The translations under genes were made by a program, and so were the position numbers. DNA of 64,000 bases. Source: PALSA-129 sp050014595. Its GTDB lineage: Bacteria > Acidobacteriota > Terriglobia > Bryobacterales > Bryobacteraceae. This document shows positions 9,801-17,992 of the stretch, in pieces. The stretch spans positions 39,979 to 103,978 of the forward strand of contig JBEKDA010000014.1 of assembly GCA_050014595.1 (NCBI GenBank), given 5' to 3'. Below the pieces are notes generated by a model that saw only the letters and a list, made by a program, of their open reading frames with translations, made no database searches and was not told the origin of the DNA. Each line of letters opens with the position of its first letter. Within the stretch, counting starts at the first letter, position 1.

Positions 9801-10928
9801 AGCGCTACCAGTGTAACGGCGCAGCCGTTCTTTGAAACGGCTCTGGGCGGCGTGAATTCCGCTTTCTGCAAGGGCTTCGCGAGTTGCACGGCCGCGGTGG
9901 CTTCCAATTATGGTTCACTGATCAAGGAAACCGCCGTAGCCGACCTCTGGAACAAGCTTGGCGTGGCCAATGGCTGGATACTGCCCCGGACCGTGTACGG
10001 CCAGGCGCTTAACGGCGGAGCCTCAACGGCCAACTCCATGGGTATGATCACCAGCCTGGGCTGGGGCAATTACAACGCGCTGTTTGTTACGGTGCGGACC
10101 AGCGCCTGGCACGGCATGACCGCGATCTCCAATTTCACCTGGGGACGCGCGTTGGGCACGAATACGCAGGTGCAGGCTACCAGCAGCGCTACCGCGCTGA
10201 ATCCATACAATCTCGCCGCCAACTACGGTCCACAGTCTTACGACTACAAGGCCGTTTACAACTTCTCGATGTACTACGACTTGCCGTTCTTCAAAGGGCA
10301 GCACGGCTTCCTGGGACACGTCCTGGGCGGATGGACGGTTTCGCCGCTGTTCACGGCAATCAGCGGCGCTCCCGGCACGGTCACCTACAGCGAGGGCAAC
10401 TGCACCGGGTGCGAGGCGTTTGGTGAAGTTACCACGCCTGGAACCAGCGCTGTGACTGCGACAAACGAGGGGGCCGTGGGCTTCGGGCCCTACACCGGCG
10501 GCAACTCGGCAAATTACGGCATAGCCGGCGGCACCGGCACCAACTTGATTTTCGGAACCAACGCGGTGGGAACCAAGCCCATCAGTTCGAGCAACCCAGC
10601 CTTGTATGGCATGAACCAGTTCGCCAATCCGGCTCAGATCTACGGCGAGTTCCGGCCCTGCGTGCTGGGTTTGGACACCAGTTGCTCAAAGTATGACGGC
10701 CCGCGCGGCCTACCGACCTGGAATCTCGACGCGAGCGTGGTTAAGGACATCGGCATTTACAGGGAGCGCGTGGGCGCCACGTTGTTCTTTACGTGTGCCA
10801 ACGTTCTGAACCACTTCCAACCAGGCAACGGCAGCTTGAACCTCACCAGCCCGACGTCGTTCGGCCAGATCACCGGCCAGGCGAACAACCCCCGCTCGAT
10901 GGAGTTTGGCCTGAGGATTCACTTCTAA
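6858..10928 (+). CDS. TonB-dependent receptor with carboxypeptidase-regulatory domain
   Basis: The 1356-aa protein has a signal peptide (residues 1-33, cleavage near GAWGQ) and a carboxypeptidase-regulatory-like beta-sandwich at about 38-115 (GLVTDEQSAAIPAAVVKLTD ... YVFSSVPPGKYNLSF). A plug-like region with YQLDGSNVTDDMG and EEFKVSVSNQTSDF follows, then a long beta-barrel ending in LRIHF with the terminal Phe typical of outer-membrane proteins. This is the Acidobacteria-type OmpA-related/TonB receptor family, which imports large substrates such as oligosaccharides; the ligand is unknown. No classical TonB box is obvious. The gene is monocistronic, with a sigma70-type promoter at 6731-6760 and a strong terminator 22 bp after its stop, which suggests high expression. 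Confidence 0.9.
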   Translation: MSLRLNCFGISTKVSAFLCLGIFLVGTSGAWGQTSTVGTVAGLVTDEQSAAIPAAVVKLTDTSTNAAMSTVTNTDGRYVFSSVPPGKYNLSFGKEGFTSYRVDGQAVDIGQSLTINATLKVGSTTTTVEVSASVGAELQTMNATVGNTLTGTSLTMLPSMGRDVTSFAVLQPATTPTGNTAGSAGDLNTYQLDGSNVTDDMGGNVITYQTNYSGLGGSQGSSIPSGVIPTPSESIEEFKVSVSNQTSDFNNSSGSQVQMVTKRGTNQFHGAGYMFYYDNAIGQANSWTNNHTPFSFGSLSLPDTPPDLPKNHRSRFGGSLGGPLVPKDFLGGKWYFFANFEGLRFPDAVLYQANTPSALMRAGIIQVPNAAGQYLPYNLNPNTVTVNGVQYPSAICPAGACDPRGIGLNPIVNQIWSTQMPLANNPLGGDTFNTQGFLGSVREPLTSNNYVGRIDHDFSEKQHFYLTYRDFKLVNLTGNQVDIGGGLAGDKLGIPTAKAPRPQQPSVWTAGLSSVITPTTTNTFVFSYVRQFWQWSDSNGPAQLPGLGGALEIGGELGAGSGLIPYNVNTQSVRQRFWDGQDKQIRDDMSMLKGTHLFTFGGAYMRAFDYHSRTDNGAGINDQVSYQSTSAGFNWTSPIQYIPTTVPSSQYSNYETLYSEALGMISSTQVMYTRAVPNLSLQSIGTPAADQSVIPYYSVYFQDSWHMKPSFTLTYGLGWNLEMPPYELQGKQVALVDSNGQPVGTQAFLAQRQAAALQGSTYTPTLGFQLVRGVGSGLKYPYNPYYGEFSPRVSFAWNPHYSDGIMGKLFGNGKTVIRGGYSRIFGRLNGVDLVLVPLLGPGLLQGVTCVNPLQNLSCAGSGAATPANAFRIGSDGLTAPLAAASPTLPQPYYPGGLNPNAGDTESLDPNFKPDRTDNFTLTVQRELNTHVHLELGYIGKIIKNEYMQLNIDAVPTMETLGGQQFSNAFAQVYEQMFFNGVSATSVTAQPFFETALGGVNSAFCKGFASCTAAVASNYGSLIKETAVADLWNKLGVANGWILPRTVYGQALNGGASTANSMGMITSLGWGNYNALFVTVRTSAWHGMTAISNFTWGRALGTNTQVQATSSATALNPYNLAANYGPQSYDYKAVYNFSMYYDLPFFKGQHGFLGHVLGGWTVSPLFTAISGAPGTVTYSEGNCTGCEAFGEVTTPGTSAVTATNEGAVGFGPYTGGNSANYGIAGGTGTNLIFGTNAVGTKPISSSNPALYGMNQFANPAQIYGEFRPCVLGLDTSCSKYDGPRGLPTWNLDASVVKDIGIYRERVGATLFFTCANVLNHFQPGNGSLNLTSPTSFGQITGQANNPRSMEFGLRIHF

Positions 10929-10950
10929 TTTGCTTGAACCCCTTTGAAGC

Positions 10951-10992
10951 ACGGGGAGGCCGGCTTGAACAGCCGGCCTCCCCGTTTTTTTT
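10951..10992 (+). terminator. Rho-independent terminator
   Basis: A perfect 15-bp GC-rich stem (arms 10951-10965 and 10971-10985) closes a 5-nt loop and is followed by eight T residues (10985-10992). It lies 22 bp after the receptor stop codon. Confidence 0.92.
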
Positions 10993-11049
10993 GGGTGGGC
11001 CTACGGCGCGGAACCGGTGCTGCACGCGTCCGATTCTTCGAGAGAAAGT

Positions 11050-11085
11050 GGGACGAGGGCGTCCCGCGCGGACCAGGGGGTCCGC
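11050..11085 (+). repeat. Two extragenic hairpins
   Basis: GGGACGAGGGCGTCCC (11050-11065) and GCGGACCAGGGGGTCCGC (11068-11085) are adjacent hairpins. The second has close relatives near 36.4 kb and 58.7 kb. Confidence 0.7.
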
Positions 11086-11105
11086 CCTCCAAATGTCGTT
11101 CGTGA

Positions 11106-11111
11106 GATAAT
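11106..11111 (+). promoter_or_regulatory. -10 box GATAAT, 7 nt before ATG (leaderless start)
   Basis: ATAATCTCC precedes the ATG at 11119 with the same 7-nt gap and almost the same sequence as the box at 106-111. Confidence 0.6.
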
Positions 11112-11118
11112 CTCCTCC

Positions 11119-12045
11119 ATGCGCATTGCAACGATCCTCGTCGTATCGGTTGTGTCTACTCTCTGCCTGTCCGCCCAGCAGAAGGGCGGCCCGCCGCAGC
11201 CCGAATGGGCCCGCCAGGCCCGCCAGCTCATCACCGAAGGCAAGTACGATGACGCCCTCGCGGTCTACCAGAAGGAACTCGCCAACACGCCCGACAGCCC
11301 GCAGCTCCACAATTCCACCGGGGTCCTGCTCGACCTCATGGGCAAAGGCGCCGAAGCCCGCAAACACTTCGCCAGGGTCGTCGATCTGGCGGCCAACAAG
11401 GACGCCAAGGTGAGCGCTTACCGGGCCATGGCCATGTCGTACGCCTTCGAAGCCGACTGCCAGAATGCCGGCAAGTACGAGCAGATGGCCATCGACATTC
11501 GGGCAGCCGACAACGATTTTTACCAGCAGGGCGAAATCGCCGACGAAGCCGGCCGCGTCTGCATCGACGCCGGCGATTTCGCCGCCGCCGAGAAATGGTA
11601 TAAGCTCGGCCACGACTCCGGAATCAAAGATCCCAAGCTCGCGCCGGACATGAAGGATCTCTGGGAGTTTCGGTGGGAGAACGTGCTGGCGCGCCTCGCC
11701 GCCCGCCGCGGCAACAAGACCGAGGCCATGAAGCACGTCGCCGCCGCCAAGGCGCTTTACGATAAGGATCCGCAGATGGGTTCCACCAGCGGCCAGGCGC
11801 AGGCCATGTTCCTGCCCTACCTCACCGGCTACGTGGCCTTCTACACCGGCGATTACAAGACCGCGGTGGAGGATTTGCAGAAGGCCAACCAGGACGCGTT
11901 CAACATGAGCCTGATCGGCCAGGCCTATGAAAAACTGGGCGAGAAAGACAAGGCCATGGAATACTTCCGCAAGGCCGCCGCCTCCACCGCCCACAATCCG
12001 CCGGCCGCGGCCGGCCGCCTGATCGCCAGGAAAAAGCTTGGATAG
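11119..12045 (+). CDS. Exported tetratricopeptide-repeat protein
   Basis: The 308-aa product has a signal peptide (MRIATILVVSVVSTLCLSAQ). It is otherwise alpha-helical with TPR-like pairs, including ARQLITEGKYDDALAVYQKE near residue 35, LIGQAYEKLGEKDKAMEYFR near 275 and a central block of degenerate repeats. TPR proteins are scaffolds for protein-protein contact, here probably in the periplasm. The ATG at 11119 is preferred over an upstream in-frame start because it begins the signal peptide and follows a -10 box. The FKBP-DinB gene begins 12 bp downstream, so both are probably one transcript. No specific function is assignable. Confidence 0.8.
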   Translation: MRIATILVVSVVSTLCLSAQQKGGPPQPEWARQARQLITEGKYDDALAVYQKELANTPDSPQLHNSTGVLLDLMGKGAEARKHFARVVDLAANKDAKVSAYRAMAMSYAFEADCQNAGKYEQMAIDIRAADNDFYQQGEIADEAGRVCIDAGDFAAAEKWYKLGHDSGIKDPKLAPDMKDLWEFRWENVLARLAARRGNKTEAMKHVAAAKALYDKDPQMGSTSGQAQAMFLPYLTGYVAFYTGDYKTAVEDLQKANQDAFNMSLIGQAYEKLGEKDKAMEYFRKAAASTAHNPPAAAGRLIARKKLG

Positions 12046-12057
12046 AGGTCCAGCCTT

Positions 12058-12981
12058 ATGCGTCTCATCGCCGCCACCGCGTTGATCGCTGCCCTGCCAC
12101 TGGCGGCGCAAATCTTCGACCCCACCATGCCGGCTTCGGTCCCCGCGGCCACCGGCCCAGTGATGGAAGCTTACGGTCTCCGCTACATCGAGATCAAGAC
12201 CGGCGATGGCGCGGCGGCCGCGCCTAACCAGGAATATACCGTCCACTACACCGGCTGGTTGCGGGACGGCACCAAGTTCGATTCCTCGGTGGATCGCGGC
12301 ACGCCTCTGAAATTCATCCAGGGACGCCGCGCGGTGATCGCCGGCTGGGACAGCGGATTCGAAAGGATGAAAGTGGGCGGCAAGCGGCGCCTCTACATCC
12401 CCTACCAACTGGGCTACGGCGAACTGGGCCGCGGCCGCGCCATTCCGCCCAAGGCCGAGTTGATCTTCGACGTCGAACTGCTGGGCGTGAGGAACGTGCC
12501 GCCCGCGCCCGCCGCCGGGGCCGACCTGAATGCGGCCCTGCCGGAAATTGAAGCCCACGTGATGGCGCTGGCCAAAGCCGTTCCGGAGGAGAAATATTCC
12601 TGGAGGCCCGCGCCGGGCGTGCGCACGCTCCAGCAGGTCTTTCTGCACATCGCTTACGCCAACCAGGTGATGCTGAACATTGCGGCCGGCGACTCCAGCG
12701 CCGATGCCATACAAAAGCAGGTGGATGAGAACTCGAAAAACGAGGAGCAGCCGGTCAACAAGGCGAAGGTCCTGGAAGCGCTGACGGCGAGCTTCACCGC
12801 CTTGCACCGCGCCATCGATTCGGCGAGCAACAATTCTCTAAGCCGCGAGGTCAATCTTTTCGGCACAGGCATGACCACGCGCGGCCAGTTGATCCGCCTG
12901 GAGACGCACATGGCCGAGCACCTGGGCCAGGCCATCGCGTATGCGCGGATGAACGGGATTGTGCCGCCGTGGTCGCAGTAG
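12058..12981 (+). CDS. FKBP-type prolyl isomerase fused to a DinB-like domain
   Basis: The 307-aa protein begins with a short signal peptide (MRLIAATALIAALPLAAQ). Residues 40-148 are an FKBP domain with family hallmarks: VHYTGWLRDGTKFDSS, PLKFIQG, VIAGWDSGFERMKVGGKR and an IPPKAELIFDVELL end. Residues 155-305 are a DinB/YfiT-like four-helix domain (YSWRPAPGVRTLQQVFLHIA ... THMAEHLGQAIAYARMNG) with His residues placed as in metal-binding DinB proteins. FKBP domains isomerise Xaa-Pro bonds in folding proteins; the DinB-like part may bind a metal or thiol. The fusion looks genuine because the linker is in frame and both halves are complete. It follows the TPR gene by 12 bp and probably works in the same compartment. 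Confidence 0.85.
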   Translation: MRLIAATALIAALPLAAQIFDPTMPASVPAATGPVMEAYGLRYIEIKTGDGAAAAPNQEYTVHYTGWLRDGTKFDSSVDRGTPLKFIQGRRAVIAGWDSGFERMKVGGKRRLYIPYQLGYGELGRGRAIPPKAELIFDVELLGVRNVPPAPAAGADLNAALPEIEAHVMALAKAVPEEKYSWRPAPGVRTLQQVFLHIAYANQVMLNIAAGDSSADAIQKQVDENSKNEEQPVNKAKVLEALTASFTALHRAIDSASNNSLSREVNLFGTGMTTRGQLIRLETHMAEHLGQAIAYARMNGIVPPWSQ

Positions 12982-13071
12982 GGGATTAGTCTGCTGGCCG
13001 TGAAAAAATCGGTTAGGTCGCGGTAGGGATGCCGGTCTGCCCGGCGCCCCCCGCACAGATCCGTGCGAGCG

Positions 13072-16000
13072 CTAGAAATGCAGCCGCACCGATACCTGCA
13101 CGGACCGCGGGCCGCCGATCTGCAAAACCGGCGCCAGGCCGCTTCCGGAGCTGCCGGTGCCGAGCATGGTATTCAGCATCGAGGTCGATTGCCCAAACAG
13201 CGGGCTATCCAGGAACCGGATGGGGTCGGCGAAATTGGCCTGGTTGAGTGCGTTGAAAGCTTCGAGGCGAAACTGAATGCCACGCTGCTCGCCGAAGTGG
13301 AATTCCCTTTTCAGCGCCAGGTCCACCTGCCCCATGCCGAAACCGCTGGGAACGTTCCGCCCGAGGTTTCCCTGGCTCTGTGCGGGGCTCGCTGGAATCG
13401 AGAAGGCCGCCGGATTGAGTGTCTTGCCGCCAGGCGCATGGGCGTCGGAGATCCACAGAGGCTGGCCGTAAACCCAGTTTGGACGGTAGGCATTCACGAC
13501 ATTGATGGCATCGATCTCTTCGGCTTCCTGCAAAGTGATGGGGAAGCCGGTGCGAGCGTGCACGATGCCGTCGATGGACCAGCCGCCCAACAGTCTGGCG
13601 GCAAACTTGGGAGAAGCCGGAGGCGGCAGTTCGTAGCTGACGGCGGCCGTCAGCGAGTGCCGCAGATCGAAATCGCTGGACGCGTGGTCGTCGCCGATGC
13701 CGGCGCCGAAAGCCGACCACAGCAGGAAGGCGTCGCTCGAATCGTCGTCGAGCGAATGCGACCAGGTGTAGGAGGCCACCGCATCCAGGCCGCGCGCCAC
13801 ATGGCGGCGGTACTGCATTTCGAGCGCGTTGTAACTCGAAGCTCCGTGATCGGTAGTGAGCGCGACGTAGGACTGGCCGTCGGTCCCGGCGCCGCCGGCT
13901 TCGCGGCGGATCAGGTCGCGGCCCGAGGAACCCACGTAGCCCAGCGAGATCACGTCGTGATTGCCGAAGCCGTGCTCGAGCGATACGTTCCACTGCCTCA
14001 CCTGCGGCAGCTTCAGTCCGTGCTCGAAACCAAAACTCAGCGAGGAATTAGAGATCGAAGAAATGCCGCTGGTGAGTTTGTTGGCGCTGAACGGCCCGCC
14101 GTTAATGAGGTCGGTGGCGATGCTCATGCTGGAATCGTAGAAGAGCCCGCCGCCGGCGCGCAGCACTGTGCGTCCGTCATTGGTGAGACGCCAGGCTAGG
14201 CCGAGCCGCGGAGCGTAGTCATCATAGGAGGTCGGCCAGAGGGGCTGCGTGTTGGGGACCAGGCCGTTGCCGGCCGCATTCAGAAAATTGGCCGTGACGG
14301 TGGGCGCCGGGCTGAATTCCCAGCGCAGGCCGGCCGCCACGGTCAGCCGCGAACTCACTTGCCAGGTATCCTGCAGCCACAGGGAAAGCTCCTGCACGGC
14401 GGCGTTAGCGTTGACGGGATCGGCGCTGGCCCTCCACCAATCCTGCAGCAGCGTGAGGGTGGCGGCGCCTTCGGCGATCAGGTTGATGCTGCCGGTGGGA
14501 TCGCGGCGGATCGCCAGGATGCGCCGGTAATCGGCCCCCAGCTTGATCGAGTGGCGGCCCAGGTTCAGCCCGGCGGTCGGCACGATCTGGAACTGCCGCT
14601 CGCGGCGCGATCCCTCGCGGCCCGAGATCGCCTGGCCGATGCCGTCGATGGAGAACCGCACCAGCTCGTCGCACGTGACCGTGGTGCTGGGGGCGAAGCC
14701 GGACGCCAGGGTCGCCAGCGCGCAGCCCGGCGCGTTCGAGCCGGTCGTATCGGTCCAGATGGAATCGGCGCTGGATTGCGACTCGTTGACGCGAAGGTCC
14801 AACACGGTCCGCGCCGTCGGCCGGGCGTTCAGACCGAGGGTCAGGGACTGCGCGCGGAGGTCGATATGGTTTACCTCCGGCGTGCCGAAATCGTTGTGCG
14901 AAGGGGAATCGCTGTAGCGGGCAAACAGCGTCACGCGCGGCGTTACGGCCTGGTCGATGCGGGCGCTGCCGCTGGTGAGGCCGGCGGGACGGCTGATCTG
15001 GCCGGTCCATAAGCCGGCGCCTTGACCGAGCGGGCCCTGGTTCGGCTGGGGAAACAGGTTGAGCACCGCCTGTTCGGCGGGGCTCACGGCCAGGCGCACC
15101 TCGGTGGAAGGCACCGGGACCTTATACACATAAGGTTGGTTGAGCCAGATGCCTTCGTAGGAAAGAAAGAAAAACGTGCGGTTGCGCTTGAGCGGCCCGC
15201 CCAAGGACGGCGCGAGGTCCTCGTACCCCAGCGGCGCGCGCGGATAGCCGGCCTGGTTGGCGAACCAGTCGTTGGCGCCCATGTATTGGTTGCGATAGCG
15301 GAAAACCGCGGAGCCGTGGAAGTGGTCGGTGCCGGCGCGGCTGGAGAGCGCGATGCTGGCTCCCGGCATGCGGCCGAACTCGGCCACGGAAGTGGAGGTC
15401 TGCAATTTGAAATCCTGCACGGCCTCGACCGAGATCATGGAATCCAGGCTGCCGAAAGCGCTGAGGGACGGCAGCGCGCCGCCGCTCGATTGCGCCGGCA
15501 GACCGCCCGCGCTCACGCCGGTGTTGGCGCTCACGCCATCGACGGTGAAGAGGTTGGTATTGGGGCGCATGCCGCTGGTGGTGAATTGGCCGGCATCGCC
15601 GCGCGTGGCCGGAATCACGTTGGTGCCGGGAATCAACTCCAGCAAGGTGATGACGCCGCGGCCGTTGAGCGGAAGTCGGCCGACTTCGTCGAGATCGAAC
15701 TGGCCGCCGGCGGAAGCGTCGGGCCGCTCCAGCGCGGGCGCCGTGCCCACCACCGTGACGCTATCTTCCATGCTGCCCAGAGGCAATTGAAAATCTTCGC
15801 GCGCCGCCCCGCCGGAGGAAACCCTCACCCCGAACTTCATAACCGGGCGGAAGCCTTCCTTGCGAACGGTGATCTTGTAACTGCCCGGCGCCAGCGACCC
15901 GATGGCGTACGCGCCGCCCGTTTCGGATTGCGCCGCACGGCGGAAGCCGGTGTCTTCGTCGACGATCGTGATCGACGCATCGGATACGCCGCCCTGCGAG

Positions 16001-16104
16001 GAGTCCACGATCTTGCCGAAGACTTCTCCGTAACCCTGCGCCCGCGCGGGTGCCATCGATACGCAAACCACCACGGCGAGCGAGAGCAGCCGACCGACGG
16101 ACAT
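13072..16104 (-). CDS. TonB-dependent receptor-like outer-membrane protein
   Basis: Read from ATG 16104 this is a 1010-aa protein. It has a signal peptide (MSVGRLLSLAVVVCVSMAPARAQ, split here as MSVGRLLSLAVV plus VCVSMAPARAQ), a carboxypeptidase-regulatory-like domain at about 25-105 (GEVFGKIVDSSQGGVSDASI, GSYKITVRKEGF), a plug-like segment (NLFTVDGVSANTG) and a beta-barrel ending in VSVRLHF. The start at 16104 is preferred to the longer frame from 16140 because a TATAGT box lies exactly 7 nt upstream and the signal peptide starts there. It is convergent with the FKBP-DinB gene and lies downstream of the ECF sigma/anti-sigma pair on the same strand, separated by a hairpin array, so regulation by that sigma factor is possible but unproven. 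Confidence 0.87.
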   Translation of the reverse strand: MSVGRLLSLAVVVCVSMAPARAQGYGEVFGKIVDSSQGGVSDASITIVDEDTGFRRAAQSETGGAYAIGSLAPGSYKITVRKEGFRPVMKFGVRVSSGGAAREDFQLPLGSMEDSVTVVGTAPALERPDASAGGQFDLDEVGRLPLNGRGVITLLELIPGTNVIPATRGDAGQFTTSGMRPNTNLFTVDGVSANTGVSAGGLPAQSSGGALPSLSAFGSLDSMISVEAVQDFKLQTSTSVAEFGRMPGASIALSSRAGTDHFHGSAVFRYRNQYMGANDWFANQAGYPRAPLGYEDLAPSLGGPLKRNRTFFFLSYEGIWLNQPYVYKVPVPSTEVRLAVSPAEQAVLNLFPQPNQGPLGQGAGLWTGQISRPAGLTSGSARIDQAVTPRVTLFARYSDSPSHNDFGTPEVNHIDLRAQSLTLGLNARPTARTVLDLRVNESQSSADSIWTDTTGSNAPGCALATLASGFAPSTTVTCDELVRFSIDGIGQAISGREGSRRERQFQIVPTAGLNLGRHSIKLGADYRRILAIRRDPTGSINLIAEGAATLTLLQDWWRASADPVNANAAVQELSLWLQDTWQVSSRLTVAAGLRWEFSPAPTVTANFLNAAGNGLVPNTQPLWPTSYDDYAPRLGLAWRLTNDGRTVLRAGGGLFYDSSMSIATDLINGGPFSANKLTSGISSISNSSLSFGFEHGLKLPQVRQWNVSLEHGFGNHDVISLGYVGSSGRDLIRREAGGAGTDGQSYVALTTDHGASSYNALEMQYRRHVARGLDAVASYTWSHSLDDDSSDAFLLWSAFGAGIGDDHASSDFDLRHSLTAAVSYELPPPASPKFAARLLGGWSIDGIVHARTGFPITLQEAEEIDAINVVNAYRPNWVYGQPLWISDAHAPGGKTLNPAAFSIPASPAQSQGNLGRNVPSGFGMGQVDLALKREFHFGEQRGIQFRLEAFNALNQANFADPIRFLDSPLFGQSTSMLNTMLGTGSSGSGLAPVLQIGGPRSVQVSVRLHF

Positions 16105-16111
16105 TGACTCT

Positions 16112-16117
16112 ACTATA
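16112..16117 (-). promoter_or_regulatory. -10 box TATAGT, 7 nt before ATG (leaderless start)
   Basis: On the minus strand TATAGT is followed by AGAGTCA and the ATG at 16104, which decides the start of the receptor gene. Confidence 0.6.
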
Positions 16118-16129
16118 GCGTGAGCATGT

Positions 16130-16312
16130 GGGGCAGCCAATTCTGGCTGCGAGCCCGCTTTCCAGCGGGCTCAGCCGGGCGCAGCCCGGCCTCCGAAGTG
16201 GGGCGGCCAAATCCTGGCCGCAGCCGCCTTCAGGCGGCTGGGTGGAGTTTCTACATTTTCAAGATTTCGCGGGCCGAAGGCCCTCTGCAACAGACCAGGA
16301 GGTCTGTCCTGC
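16130..16312 (+). repeat. Array of mosaic extragenic palindromes
   Basis: At least seven short hairpins sit back to back, among them GGCAGCCAATTCTGGCTGC, GAGCCCGCTTTCCAGCGGGC, GGCGGCCAAATCCTGGCCGC, AGCCGCCTTCAGGCGGCT and ACAGACCAGGAGGTCTGT. A linker TCTACATTTTCAAGAT resembles TGTACATTTTCAAGCT at about 19997-20012. The array fills the gap between two minus-strand genes and may terminate the anti-sigma transcript. Confidence 0.75.
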
Positions 16313-17992
16313 CTACTTGGCCATGAGGCGCTGGCAATCGTCGAGGTTGGATTGCAGGTCTTTGAGGGCGGATAAGAGGTCGGTGGGGAGCGAGGCGGTG
16401 GAGCCGTCGCTGGGAGTCATGCCGAGCATGATGGAGACTAGCTTGTCGACACGGGTCGAAGAACGGAAGAGGTCTTCGACGGCGGATTGCCACGCGGCGT
16501 GGGGAGCGGCGTGCGCCAATGCCGCCGTGCCGCCCAAAGAGGAAAGCGTCGGAAGGAGAAGGCTTTCAAGAGTACTCGCCTTTTGGGACAGCACGGCGGC
16601 GTGCTCGCGGGACAATGCCGTTAGGAGCTCACGGTCCTTCGCATTGAGTTGCGGCTCGGATTCGGCGGGGAACTTCTGCGCCAGGGTGCGGAGGGCGTAG
16701 ACGCGCTTCATGGCGTCTTCGTCGGAATCGAGAATCTGGGCGCTGAAGTGTTCGAATTCGGCTCGTCCGCCGAGTTGCTTTTCGACGCGGGACTGAATGA
16801 CGGGACGCGGGGTGGCCGAGCCACCGGCCGAAGACAGGGCGGCTTGCGGCGGAATGGCGGCGGGCTGGAGGGAATCGAACTGCATCTCGACCAGCGGCAT
16901 ATTGGCCAAGGCAGCCTGGATCTTCTGTTGGCGGCCAGGCGGCAAACCAGCCCGGCCCGTGACCAGGACTTTACCGTTGGCGAGCGAAACCTCAACGGGA
17001 TCACCCAGGTCGGCCTCAACCTCATGCAAAGCTGACAGCACTTGCAATTCGTCGGAGATTGAGGCCGATGGCCCGGGTGCGAATGCGGCCGGCCGGCTTG
17101 GTGGTTCGGCGGCGCGCACCGGAACCTCGACTTCAGGCGTGACGGTGATACCGGCGCTTTCGGTCGTTGATTCCGCTATCTCGGTCAATTCCATCCACTC
17201 GTTATCGCGAAACTCGATGCGCTCCTCGACCGGCATGAGATCGGAAGCCTCAAAGGTGATGGAGGCTTCGGCGATTTCGCCTTCGCGAGCGCCGGTTCGG
17301 ATGCGGTAGCCGGCGGCTACCGTGGAAACTTCGTCGGTGGTATGAATCTGTCGATCGCGCCACTGCTCAAAGGAGCGGGCGCTCAAAGGATCGTTCCAAT
17401 CGTAATGGGCTTGGTTGAAGCGGGCTTCGATGTTGAAGAGGGCTTCCACCGGGGGGCCGGTGGCTGCCGAAGCGAGAGGCGCCTGCGGCCCGACCACGCG
17501 AGTGAAATCCAGCTTGCCCGTGCGCACGCGGATGCGATGGACCGGGCGCGGTTTAGCCTCGGCAGTCGCAATGGCCCGTTTCAACAATGTGGCCGCTTGT
17601 ACGGACGGAGTTTGGCGAAGCTGGTAGAAAACCCCGAGAACTACCAGCATCGCCATCGCCGCTGCCGTCGCCCAACGTGGTGCACCCGCATGCACCAGGG
17701 GCCGCGCTAGCCGTACAAGGAAAGGCTCATGGGCTAGAGATTCATCAATTCGTGAGAAATCGCGGTACAGATCGCGCCATTCGGCGGGCGGAGCGGGCAT
17801 AGCGGCCAGTACTTCCTGGCGGTAGCGCGCGCAATCCGCGACCGTGCTTTGGAGCGCTTCGAATTCGGCGCGGCACTGCGAACAGGATTCGAGATGGCTG
17901 GCCACTTTGCGGGCTTCGCGGGCGGGCAGATCGCCATCAAGGTAGCGGACCAGCGAGATTTCTTCGGGATGCCGCATCCGGAAGCTACTCAT
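16313..17992 (-). CDS. Membrane anti-sigma factor with zinc-finger N-terminus and long periplasmic part
   Basis: The 559-aa protein carries an N-terminal H-x3-C-x2-C zinc-finger signature (His33, Cys37, Cys40) of the anti-sigma ZAS type and one membrane helix at about residues 107-125. A long extracytoplasmic region of about 430 residues follows; its middle reads like a BON/FecR-like beta-rich segment and its end is helical. The gene overlaps the upstream ECF sigma gene by 8 bp (ATGAGTAG), so they are translationally coupled. Such pairs hold the sigma factor at the membrane until an outside signal is received. The periplasmic part is much longer than in standard anti-sigma factors, suggesting a dedicated sensing domain. 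The signal is unknown. Confidence 0.82.
   Translation of the reverse strand: MSSFRMRHPEEISLVRYLDGDLPAREARKVASHLESCSQCRAEFEALQSTVADCARYRQEVLAAMPAPPAEWRDLYRDFSRIDESLAHEPFLVRLARPLVHAGAPRWATAAAMAMLVVLGVFYQLRQTPSVQAATLLKRAIATAEAKPRPVHRIRVRTGKLDFTRVVGPQAPLASAATGPPVEALFNIEARFNQAHYDWNDPLSARSFEQWRDRQIHTTDEVSTVAAGYRIRTGAREGEIAEASITFEASDLMPVEERIEFRDNEWMELTEIAESTTESAGITVTPEVEVPVRAAEPPSRPAAFAPGPSASISDELQVLSALHEVEADLGDPVEVSLANGKVLVTGRAGLPPGRQQKIQAALANMPLVEMQFDSLQPAAIPPQAALSSAGGSATPRPVIQSRVEKQLGGRAEFEHFSAQILDSDEDAMKRVYALRTLAQKFPAESEPQLNAKDRELLTALSREHAAVLSQKASTLESLLLPTLSSLGGTAALAHAAPHAAWQSAVEDLFRSSTRVDKLVSIMLGMTPSDGSTASLPTDLLSALKDLQSNLDDCQRLMAK

Noticed and set aside
15022..16107. Long plus-strand frame opposite the second receptor
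   Set aside because: It has low-complexity, His/Arg/Ala-rich content and no recognisable domain; the minus-strand receptor explains the region.
16105..16140. Longer start of the second receptor at 16140
   Set aside because: The extra 12 residues precede a complete signal peptide and overlap the -10 box at 16112-16117.
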